Below, one piece after another: positions 32,802 to 45,300 of a DNA stretch of 64,000 nucleotides. Origin of the DNA: Pycnopodia helianthoides. Its lineage: Eukaryota; Echinodermata; Asteroidea; Forcipulatida; Asteriidae. The notes below the pieces were generated by a model. The model ran no database searches. It was not told the origin of the DNA and saw only the letters and a list, made by a program, of their open reading frames with translations. Numbering within the stretch: the stretch's first letter is position 1; every line of letters starts with the position of its first letter. Position numbers and translations under genes: made by a program. The stretch is from NCBI GenBank assembly GCA_032158295.1, contig CM063243.1, positions 62,001-126,000 on the forward strand. Direction: 5' to 3'.

Positions 32802-33187
32802 TTAAAGGCAGTGGACACTATTGGTAATTACTCAAAATAATTATTAGCATAAAACCTTACTTGGTAACGAGTAATGGGGAGAGGTTGACAGTATAAAACA
32901 TTGTGAGAAACGGCTCCCTCTGAAGTGACATAGTTTTCGAGAAAGAAGTAACTTTCCACGAATTTGATTTCGAGACCTCAGAATTAGATTTTGAGGTCTC
33001 GAAATCAACCATCTGAAAGCACACAACTTCGTGTGACAAGGGTGTTTTTTCTTTCATAGTTATCTCGCAACTTCGACGACCAATTGAGCTCAAGTTTTCA
33101 CAGGTTTGTTATTTTATCCATATGTTCAGATACACCAAGTGAGAAGAATGGTCTTTGACAATTACCAATAGTGTCCAGTGTCTTTAA
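32802..33187 (+). mobile_element. family-C MITE, copy C2
   Basis: TTAAAGGCAGTGGACACTAT to TAGTGTCCAGTGTCTTTAA. The central palindrome is TTTCGAGACCTCAGAATTAG with its complement. It lies 117 bp beyond the stop codon of CYP46 copy 2, in the probable 3' UTR. Confidence 0.85.
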
Positions 33188-33303
33188 GGTAATCTAAACT
33201 CTGGATTCATGAACTATAGCTACAATGTGAAAAAAAGCAATTGTTATCGCGATGACTGCATCGTGTATTAGTTTGACAATATTTACTGATGTCAAAGAGA
33301 ACT

Positions 33304-36300
33304 CTAGCGAATTTGGGTCAGATAATTTCGACATCTCCCGCGAGGCTTAATCGTTATCTCCTGCACTATATCATCCCGCGACTGACCTGGCACTAGAGTG
33401 AACTTGAAATTGTGGAGAAGACGACCAATGATGAGACGAACTTCAATCTATACTCCAATACAATCATAGACAAAAAAAGGTCAGCTATTAACAAAAAACA
33501 AAATACATTTGTATCGCGGAAAATCTTTTTTGAAAGTATGGTGCACCTCTTGTGCCCCGCTGCCCCCTAAAGTTTTAACCCATAGTTCGTAGTTGATAAT
33601 TCATAAGTCCGTCCCGTCCAGAAAACAATTTTCTCTGACTATAGTAGTATTAGCTTTATTTGATTAGATGACCAGTAATTAAGTTAGATATCTTACCATC
33701 GCAAATGACTGTCCAATGCAAGCTCGGGTCCCCATTGAGAATGGAAAGTACGTATACAGGTTCCTATCCGGGAAACATAAACAGATAATATATGGAGCTA
33801 TATTTTTGATAGTAAGTTTTTGTTAAAGATTCTACAACTTTCGCTTCATGTCACCTCCAAGATCTCAATTAATACTCCATTCATTTCATATACTGTACCC
33901 AGGCACAAGTTCTACTAGAATACCCGTGTGTCAATACTCCCAAACAGGCGCAACTTCACATTATGTTGGTTTTTTTTTATAATCATAACGCCATCCACTC
34001 ACAGTTTAAAGGACAATTACAGAATTGGTAAGAACAAAACTTGTAAAATATACTTTTGATCACAGATTTACACAAAACTTACACGGTCTAATGATGATGA
34101 TAGTAGAAAACATCCCCTGAAATATTTCTGTCTGAAATGCCATATTTGATGAGAAATGAATAAATAAATTTTCCGATTGGAGTTTATCGCTCAGTGAGCG
34201 TTTTGTTCATTTGTTGAATCTATATGATTTCATGCAATTGTGTAATCGGTTTTCACTATTTTCTCGTGACCCAGATGGCCGATCGATCTCAAACTTCTAC
34301 AGGTTTGTCAGTTTATGTGTATGGTGGATTACATAAAGTGCTTACACTGCCAGCAATTGTTTTGTTAGCAAAAACCAATTCTGTAATGCTCCTTTAAGCA
34401 GCTATTATTGCGGATTATGACTGTCTATTATTTGGTTTTACTCAGGCCATCTCGGTGGTCTATACAGTTGAGACATCTGCTCTAGAATGGCAAGGGTCGT
34501 GGGTTCATGATCCCATTCGAGTGAATGTGGATTTTTCACAGGACTCGGGAAAGTACTGAGTTTATGCAGTGCTTTACACTCATCAGTGTATTGGTGAAAC
34601 CAAATAACATTCTTTATCCCCAATGCAAACTTAACGTATGTCATTGTCATCAGAAAACATTGCCCTGTGCACACCCGAATACCCCCCCCCACACACACAC
34701 ACACCACCACCACCACCACCACCACCACCACCACCACCCCGCATCAAAGCAGAATTGGGTCCAATCACTACTCAGTCACAAGTTGTTCTTTACATGTACA
34801 GCCAGCCTAACCGCACTACAGGGACCATGCTGTTTTCCAAAAAAAGCTGTTAAGCACTCAAAAAATGCTTAGCAGAGAAAACTTTTGCTATCTATTAAAT
34901 GAACATTACAGAATTGGTTTTGCTAACAAAACAGTTGCTGGCAGTGTAAGCACTACATGTAATCCACCATATACATAAACTGACAAACCTGTTGAAGTTT
35001 GAGATCGATCGGCCATCTGGGTCACAAGAAAATAGTGAAAAACCGATTACACATTTGCATGAAATCCTATAAATAAAAAAAATGAATAAAACGCTCACTG
35101 AGCGATAAACTCCAATCGGAAAATTAGTTTATTCATTTCTCATCAAATATGGCATTTCAGACAGAAATATTTCAAGGGATGTTTTCTTCTATCATCATCA
35201 TTAGACCGTGTAAGTTTTATGTAAATCTGTGATCAAAAAGTATATTTTACAAGTTTGTTTCTTACCAATTATGTAATGTTCCTTTACGTAGACAAAGGTT
35301 CAGCCAAAACACCAGGTTACTTGTATACATTTTTTATTGCTAACATGCAACCATTTCGTGTCAAGCAGCTTTCTCTGCAATTAGGGCCTAGGATCGACGG
35401 CAATACGTCCTGTGGCAATTCGTGGTACAGTTAGTGTTCGCGGACTCGTGCACAGCAACCGCAAACCACTTAAAGGAACATTACAGAATTGGTATGAAAA
35501 AAACTTGTAAAATTACTTTTTGATAACAGATTTACATAAAACTTACACGGTCTAATGATGATGATAGTAGAAAACATCCCTTGAAATATTTCCGTCTGAA
35601 ATGTCATATTTGATGAGAAATGAATAAACTAATTTTCCGATTGGAGTTTATCGCTCAGTGAGCGTTTTATTCATTTTGATGAATCTATATGATTTCATGC
35701 AAATGTGTAATCGGTTTTTCACCATTTTCTCGTGACCCAGATGGCCGATCGATCTCTAACTTCTACAGGTTTGTCAGTTTTTGTATATTGTGGATTACAT
35801 AAAGTGCTTACACTGCCAGCAACTGTTTTGTTAGCAAAAACCAATTTTGTAATGTTCCTTTAACCAAACGACTTGCAAACAACAAATGCAGCTCTTTGGA
35901 ATGACCTCAGTTGCAACAGCGCTTCACCAAAATAGGTAAGTTGCGGCATTCATCAACAACTGAACTGATTTAATACTAACCCAAACTAATTTAATACAAA
36001 TAATTTCACATTTTAAAAGCAAGCACAAGTAACTTAAACTAGAAAGAAACATATCTACAAACCTACATTGAAAATAACAAATAGTTACCTTTCGTTTTCG
36101 ACTTTATTAAATCTTTCGGGATCAAACACCAGTGGATCTTTGTAGTATTTCTCCATTCTACTCATAACATAAGAGTTGAACTGAAAGAAATAACCAATAG
36201 AATGTTGGTAAACAAGCGATATACAGAAGTAATAAACCCCGTTTTATACAATGAGTTTGTTTATCATGATTTATAAAGATACTGACAAAATAGGGAGATC

Positions 36301-39300
36301 GCCAATATTAGGGCTAGATAGCTCAGTTGGTAGAGTGCTGGCACCTTAATCCGGAGGTCGCAGGTCCAAGTCCCGCCCTAGTCAATTTCTATTAAATTTT
36401 GTTCAACCCAAAATCATATTATTTTTTTATCAGCAATTATTTTTGATTAACGGATACAAGAAGAAGGGTGAATTATTAGCTTACCCACACTACTGTACCA
36501 GCAGGTATTTTCAATCCTAAGACTGACATGTCAGTAGCTAGCTCACGGTTTGTTCCGAAGGCAGGTGGCCACAGACGTAAGGTCTCTTTGATAACCTGAG
36601 AATTCAATATAATACATGTTTGGTATTGCATTACAAATGATAATTGGTTCTCATCTAATTCACAGTTCAAAAGAAAACTAGACGGTGAAAACGTAGTCGG
36701 TTACATAGAACGGAATAAGCTACCATAGTCAAATACTCCAACTTGGCCAAGTCTTTATATTCAATTCTGTCGTTGTTTCCAAACACGGCGTTTACTTCTG
36801 TCATGACCCTGTAATGAACAAAGAAATAATGTACAAATAATACTTTATTTTAGCAGTATTTATTGTCACAATGCAGCAGTTATATAAAAACGAAAACAAA
36901 TTATGAAACAACATTATTTTTAGGCCAAAATCAGTTTTAATCACTTTTCTTAAACTTATTTTGAAATATAGAAGTCCAAATGTTTGAGTCATCTACTAAA
37001 AAAAATTCAGATCAAACGCTTAATGGCAGAGTACACGTTTGGTATAATAATGACTCTGAAAACTAATGGAAAAAACTTACTTGGTAAAAAGTACAGCAGC
37101 TTTGGGTAGTAAAATTAATTTTGAGAAACTTTTAACTTCGAAGTACTGCGGTTATGGAAACTATATCACTTTTCATTCCCCAAAATTTGAATGTAAGAAG
37201 CCTTTCTGTTAGAAACGCTTCTCAGACTGTGTATTCCTATGGGGAATATTCTTCCTTCTTGGAAATTTTCGCTCCGGTTTTTCGGGGATACCTCAAAAAC
37301 GCGACAACCTTTTGAAGTGAAATTTCCACAGGTTAGTTTTATTGTATGTACCTACATTTATATAGGATTAACACAATCAGTAGGCTCCAGTGACCAAACG
37401 TGTACTGTGCCTTTAATTTTTGGTGCGTTATCGACAAGAGCTATGAAAATAAACGTTTCCCTTCAGCAACGTATCAACGGTCATAGAGTTTGTTGATGTT
37501 GTCTCTGCAAGTAGATATTGTATTCAGCTGAAACTTTCACAGGTGACTTTCATTTTATCTTTCTTTATAACTGTACCTATAAATAAGCATTACGATGACA
37601 AACAAAAATTATGGCTCTACCTTTTAAAGTAAAAAGGTAACTCAGCAGATTAAAAAAAAATTACTCTTTCTATTCAACCATTTAAAGGAACATTACAGAA
37701 TTGGTTTTTGCTAACAAAACAGTTGCTGGCAGTGTAAGCACTTTATGTAATCCACCATATACATAAACTGACAAACCTGTAGAAGTTTGAGATCGATCGG
37801 CCATCTGGGTCACGAGAAAATAGTGAAAAACCGATTACACATTTGCATGAAATCATATAGATTCAACAAATGAATAATACGCTTACTGAGCGATAAACTC
37901 CAATCGGAAAATTAGTTTATTCATTTCTCATCAAATATGGCATATCAGACAGAAATATTTCAAGGGATGTTTTCTACTATCATCATCATTAGACCGTGTA
38001 AGTTTTATGTAAATCTGTGATCAAAAAGTATATTTTACAAGTTTTTTCTTACCAATTCTGTAATGTTCCTTTAAGTATAAACATTATTTTGGACGAGTGT
38101 TATGTGCAAATCTTCTTCAACATCATACAGCCATTACAGTACCTTTGATATATCTCAGGATTATGCCCCAACTCGATCAAAATGAACGCCATCAAATTTG
38201 ATGAAGTTTCTTGACCTGACAGAAGACAAAATGGATTTTGAAATAGCTAACATCGGTTTTGAAACAAAATCTAAATTCTCTATGTCGCTGTGAAAACATC
38301 GATGCACAATGAAAATAGTAAAAACTGTTTGGGACATCATAATTATTTAAAAAATTCTCAAAATTTAATTATTGTTATTTAAGAAGCTTTGGGGATAAAT
38401 CAGAAGCGAGGTCTCAATCAAGCCTAATACTACTTGGAGTCAACGGAGGCAATTGCCTATTGCTGCCCCTTGCCTTGGTGCCCTTGAAATGTTCCACTAT
38501 AAACTTACAACTTCCTCAGAGGTGCCCTTTCCCAAGAAGAAAACGCCTTGGTGACATTGCCCTTTCAAGAACGGAGTTAATGTCAATGTAATATTCACTG
38601 TTGTTCGTTTTTCATAACTCTATAGAACTAAGTGGTGTTTGAAGCTTTGCAATGTGTAAAAAAAAAGAAGGAAGTATTAACTATAATTAGTACACTTGCG
38701 GGTACAACCCATGTGTAAAATCTCTTTTGGAGGGGTTTTTGCTCTGAAGACGAGCAGACAGTGGCGGCACCAGACCTGTTAATCTGGGGGGAGGCAAGAG
38801 GGGGGGCGAACTTAAATTTAGGGGGGGGGGGGGCAAACAAAAGTCTATAATGTACTGTATAAGCCTACAATTCACTCCAGAAATAAGATTTTGCACTGTG
38901 TGAAAGTGACGTGTTGTGCGAACTGCGTGTACAATGGCTGCTTACGGTTTTGGGCAGACAATGCATTTCTATTTATAGCAAGTTTCCAAGCTTGTACAGA
39001 TAAATAAATCCACATTTTATTAACATTGCCGGAGATGGAAAGTGTATTGGGCTTTTTTGATGGTGCCAGCTAATTATGATGGATGAAATTGAGTTTATTA
39101 TTTACAGCGCAAACAACATTGTAACAAATTGGGTGCAATCGTTTGGGATTAAACTCAATTTCCGCCATCGGGGGAAAAACTGGGGGGGGGGGGGGCAAAA
39201 AACAATTACTGGGGGGCACCCCCCCCCCCGTGCCCCCCCCCCCCGTAGCGCCGCCGCTGCGAGCAGAGTACACTGTTTGAAACGTGGAGACCACACCGGC

Positions 39301-42300
39301 TCTTTTCAGAGCCAACACCCCTCCAAAAGAAACTGTACACATGGTTGTACCCGCAAGTTTACTAATTTTAGTAACTTCCTATCTATTGAACTAGATTTAT
39401 CTACCTGCGAAGAAAAAGGTGTAGAACTCGTCAAGCATTTCGTCCATCTGGAAATCTGTCTCTGCATTCAAGTCTCCGGAGACATCTAGAATATAAGTCA
39501 ACAGGTCTTTAGGAATCTGGTCCCCTCTTCTCTTTGCAGCGATTCTATCTTCTATACATTTACGGCCTGTTGCCCGCACGAATCTGATCGCTTCCCGGAC
39601 TTCCTGTCGAAATTTGCGATCCGATGACACAGGGCTGAACTAGAAGGTAAAAAATACATCTCAAATAGCATGTACACAATCTATTTAGAATGTATGATAC
39701 GTATTTAAAAGACACGGCGGAATAAACAGGCCTAATGTACCGACTTTAATTATGATTTTGATGAAGTACCTTTTTCCACGGTGTGTAAAACTGAGCCTGA
39801 ACACCCAGCAAGGTTGTGACAATCGCTTCGGTGAAATGAGAATCACTTTCCATAACATCTTTCAGCTCAAGTCCGAAAGCAACCTTAGAGTAAGTAAAGA
39901 TATGTACATATGTAAGAAATCATTAGTGTGTATGTGTTATGACGTAGGCTACATGATGCGGATCATGTATTATAAACTCTTAAGTGAAACTTAGTTGGAT
40001 TTGTTCATTTCTGTTCGTATAGCCCTCTTCTTCATCGGGAGAATGTAGCCTCAACATGACGTCACACTTCGAGGCTCTTGAATAACGCCAGATACCTGCC
40101 TGACCGGATGTAGGGAGATGTACCTTTGACCTCGCGTTCATTTCACGCGGAGATTCACAATCAATTCACACGTACAAGTGAATAAAACAACATTACATGA
40201 TGTACAAACATTATGTACACGCCGCATGCAGACGATTGGAAGTGCAAGCTGACACATGACATCACCTCGGACCAATTATAACACAGATATGGAAAGCTTA
40301 CGTCACTGCACGTTTATCCAATAAAATCATTGGGCCTGTAAGACCAGTAACATAGTAATACTTTGGTGTAAAAAACAAATGGTGAGAAATGCAAGAGAGA
40401 ATAGTGTTTTTTCCATTTCATGCTGAGAGAGGGTGATGTTTCGCATTAATTTTTATCCCAGTTTTCTGGTAGTGAATTCCAAAGTCTTGTGGTCTCAGAC
40501 TGGTCTTGCTGTACACGGTTTGATATGTATTGTTGAGCTAAACCAAGCAGTGACGTGAATGTGAGTAGGGACATTTTCAATTGAATTCGCTTGATGAGAT
40601 GAGGCCAGTGTAGTCTAGGTTTCATAATGGTCGTCGAGCCAGTAGAGAGACTAATTGTATTTTCTTGTACAGACTGAAGAAGATTCACCGTGCTCCGAGG
40701 AAGACCAACGAGTTCGCTAATAATGATGGTCAAGTTTGATGTGATGAAGAAGTGTCTTTTTAAAGGAACATTACAGAATGTACTTTAAAGATTACAATTT
40801 ATAAAGGCATTTAATCTTGAAACTTCTAAATGTGTGATAAGTGCGACTTAATCGGAGTTATTAAATTACTTGGATCTTAAAAGGCTGGTGAACTGTTTGA
40901 GTAAGATTTACATTTCTTTACGAAGCAAAAAAAAGTAGCCACATGTCGAATATGGCCTTATCAAACAGAGGTGCTTGGTTTGATGTCATGTGCCAAGGTA
41001 TATGAAGACTGTTTTGTAGAAACTTTAAAAACTGTTGAGTTTTAAAGGAGCATTACAGAATTGGTAAGAATAAAACTTGTAAAAAATACTTTTGATCACA
41101 GATTTACATAAAACTTACACGATCTAATGATGATGATAGTAGAAAACATCCTTCAAATATTTCTGTCTAAAATATTTGATGAGAAATGAATAAACTAATT
41201 TTCCGATTGGAGTTTATCGCTCAGTGAGCGTTTTATTCATTTGTTGAATCTATATAATTTCATGCAAATGTGTAATCGGTTTTTCACTATTTTCTCGTGA
41301 CCCAGATGGCCGATCGATCTCAAACTTCTACAGGTTTGTCAGTTTATGTATATGGTGGATTACATAAAGTGCTTACACTGCCAGCAACTGTTCTGTTAGC
41401 AAAAACCAATTCTGCAATGTTCCTTTAAACAAGAGACGCCTGGTAATCCATCCAAGTTCGCTCGTCCCAGCGCCTTGCCTTAAAACCAAAGGCGCTGGGA
41501 TGGGCAAACGTTCAATGGTTAATGCTCAGTCCCATCATGCATCACACTCACACTGCAAGCACAGCACGCATGACGTACTTCCTAAACAAGAATCTGTGCA
41601 AGCTGATTAGCCCATCCCAGCGGTCCTGGATAGGCCGCTGGGGCCGAGCGAATCCATCCAAGGTGCATACAGTGGAGGCGCGATAGACCAGACTTTCGGC
41701 TCATGTCAAGATTCCAAATATTCTGTGCTGCGCATTATAATCTGGACGTCGCCATTATCAGTGTTTGTCATAAAAACATTAGGGGAGGGGTTTATTATGA
41801 GCTTTGTTTTGCGAGGGTTGAATTTGAATTCAAATAAAATATATAAATTGCATCCATCTAAAGTCGTCATCACCTGCACATTTCGGACGTTATAGATACA
41901 ACTCACAATAACGTTTGTTTTTACCTTCGCAACGGCATCAAGAGTGATTCGATTAAACAGATCCAACATTTTCACCTCTGTCTTGCCATCGGCTACAGCT
42001 GAAAGTTTATTTATCAGCAAATCCACACTATCGTTGAAGACATCCATAGACTGCATTAAGTACCTTTGTAACAAGTCAATAAATAAGTGTGAATAGGTCA
42101 AATGTAAATGTTTTTCTATATGATAAGTAATCCATATCATTATAAACAAAGCGTTATCTATCTATAATTTGCTATGACTAGATGTTACAGCTTTTTTTTT
42201 ACATTTTAGTAACTCAAACCAAGGATGCCTCAAAAGTGAACGAAATCAAATTCGGAAGCCTGAGAGAACCTGAAGACAAGGGTGCTTGCAATGAACCAGA

Positions 42301-45300
42301 AACACCAGGGTAAACCCCTACTCTTCTCCGATAAGTCTGGCTTCTTTTAGGCCTGCACTAAACGTCGCACTTTTGCCGAGCCGAACTCAAATGTTTTCAG
42401 TTCGATTCGACACGGCAAGAGCGCGACGTTTGTCACCGTGTCGTGCCGCTACCGTGTAGCACGGCAGGGCTTGCCGTGCTACACGGCAGTGCCGAACTTA
42501 AATAAAAGGTTTGCGCTAAACGTCGCCCTTTTGTCGAATTTAATTCCTAATTTTACAACTGTTTGAGTTCGACACGACAAACGTGCGACGTTTAGCGTAG
42601 GCCTTACATGCACCTACGTCCACGGGACCTACAGACTTCCTTCTCGTCCTGAGGACAAAGCCTGGTAAAACTATCTTGCATAAGGACACAAGCATCATGA
42701 CCAGCTAGGCCGAGATTCGAACCCACTCCGTGTGAACGACACAACTTGGTGTTCTAAACTGCTCGGTCAAGATGCTCAATGAAGCCAGGCAGCCATTACT
42801 ATTCTAGCACAATTTAAATATTCTACACACATTTTGTAGGGTGTGTTCCCGACCTAACAAGAGTGACAAACTTTAATGATGTCAATGGAGATTATACTTA
42901 CTTTCTGTGAAAGGCTGGGTTAAACAAAGCTCTCCTTTTCAGGTACTTTGGCACATTTGTTTCTGTAAGCAAACCATGGTAAAAACACCGCTCCCCAAAA
43001 ACATGCCAGAAGTTGGCATGCTCCACTGGTGGTTTGGAATGGGTAGTTGAGTGCAGTACTTCCTGATGGAATGGTCAAAATGCAAACAACAAGTCATCAA
43101 TGAGCTAATTTCCTTGCGCAACAATTTTCAATTTTTAAAACCTGCATTCATTAAAATAAAGTCTCGATTTTCAGAGAAAGTCAAGCGTGATAATAGCCTT
43201 TTTTCAAACATATAATATGCCCCTGACGAAGGTCCGGTCTGGATCGAAAGCTAAGGCCATCTCGTCTAGTATTATATATATTATGTATGTACAAATGTGG
43301 GGGGAAAAGAAGGGGAATAAGAAGAAGAAGAAGAATGTGGGTGGATTTGTTTTTATTAATACATATGTTTAAATAGAATGGCTTTTAGATCATCGGTCGC
43401 AAACTTTTAGGTCGGCAACCCAATGAGAATCATTCGCTCGCGACCCACCCACCGATCACCGCTGACTGGTCGTTGCTTGGTCACGAAAACCGGCTAACTA
43501 AACAGATGCAGTTTGTTTTATCATTAATATTTATGAATAATTGCGTTAATCTGAAAAAGAAGTTTTAAAAAGAAACATGATGATAAACCACTATTGTGAT
43601 GGACTCTTTGTTGCTGACGGAATCCTCAATGCGATAAATTAATTTTAGCGATTCTTTCAAAGTTTGGCGAGCCACCTGAAGTTTTTCCCGACCTACTTTG
43701 GGGTCACGACCCATTTAGTTTGCGATACCTTTGTTTTGGATGACAATACACCATGTTTAGTAGAATCACACAGAAAGAACAATACAAACCTTTAAAAAGT
43801 TTGGTTCCAAAACAATGACGACAGGTTTTTGAATCATGAACATAACAAAGACAGCACCATAGGTTCTCATTCTGACAGTCGAATGTAAAATTAAAAGAAG
43901 GAAGTGTTAGCAATAAAAAAAAATACAAAATATCAATGGCTTGTGACAAAATACACCATTTACACAGACTGCAGTGCATACCCAAGGAACACTAGAACGT
44001 GTTCAATCAATCAATCAATCCCATCTGCCGACCTGTACTTTGTAACATACATTTATTGTCTATTTATGTAATTTTTTCTTTTTCTTTGTTTTTGTAAATT
44101 CTGTATATTTTGTGAATGAAGAAAGTATTCGCTTTTAAAACTCAAAAAAGTAAATCAATCAATAAAAAACATTTATATAGCACCGGTATCCATAAAAATA
44201 ATAATCAAAGATGATTTGACAAAGAAACAAATATCATATGAATTGCAAAGAAAATGACTTACAGAACAAATGAGTTTTAAAGTTTATTCTTGAAATGTTC
44301 CCCATCACGGCTACTTGTAATTCGTTTCTTATAATCTTATAAGAAGAAAGAAATGAACTTAACGAAAACTTACTGTTCGGTAAGAAACTCGGGGAGTGAT
44401 ACACTTGCTACTACTTGACGTAGATTGCCTGTGAAGAAACTGACATGTAATAACAAATGAATACAACTTGACATGCAATGTTTCAAAACATTGACAGAAA
44501 TAGTGTCGCTTTTGAAACCGATAGTACGGGAATTTGTACACTCACATCGCGCCATGCGCACAGAGAGCATGACACGGCACATGAGGGAAGCTCGTGATTG
44601 GACGTCAACAAATGAATCATTCATTAATTTTTTATCCTGCGTTTTCAGCAATAGGTCTGACGAAATATTTGAATATTCATGATCTGCATACCAACATATC
44701 CAAGAGCCCCCCCCCCCCCCATTTTCGTCCAATAGTGGACAAAATATATAGAAACACGTAGATACAGACGGAACAAGGCTGTTGGCCTGACGGCCTCCGC
44801 ATGCGGACAGTAATACGAGTGCGGATGACCTGCGCACAGTAGTAGTACGTGCGTCGTGCGATGTGATACATTATGCACAGTACGTGCTGGGCCCAATTTC
44901 ATGGCTCTGCTTACCGCCGAATTCTGCGCTTGCGGTGACCATTCTCCGCTTACTGTTCAAGCGCCGAATTTCTGCGCTAGCTGTGTACGCGTAGAATGCC
45001 TAGTAACGTGGAGTACGCACGCGCACAAGCCGAAAATCCCCGCTAACCCGTGAAATACGCTTGACGTAAGCGCGGAATTCCCTGCTTCCGCAAGCGCCGA
45101 TTCTTTGCTTACGGTAAGCAGAGCCATGAAATTAGGCCCTGGTGTACATTAAATAGGTTACGGTGGGTTTTACGGCGTCTTTTTCGGAGTGAAAACCGCG
45201 ACTGCCTTGAGCAAGGCTAGACTTACAGCGGCGGCGGCTACGGCTTGGTTGCTGCGTCATCGTGCATTAAAGCATAGGCTACCCTTAGCAACGCCCTTAG

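Noticed and set aside
34525..34872. Histidine/proline-rich frames
   Set aside because: They are translations of the CA/CCA microsatellite.
43200..43260. CCTGACGAAGGTCCGGTCTGG resembling the 3' region of retroelements
   Set aside because: It is too short to assign, with no neighbouring reverse transcriptase or terminal repeat.
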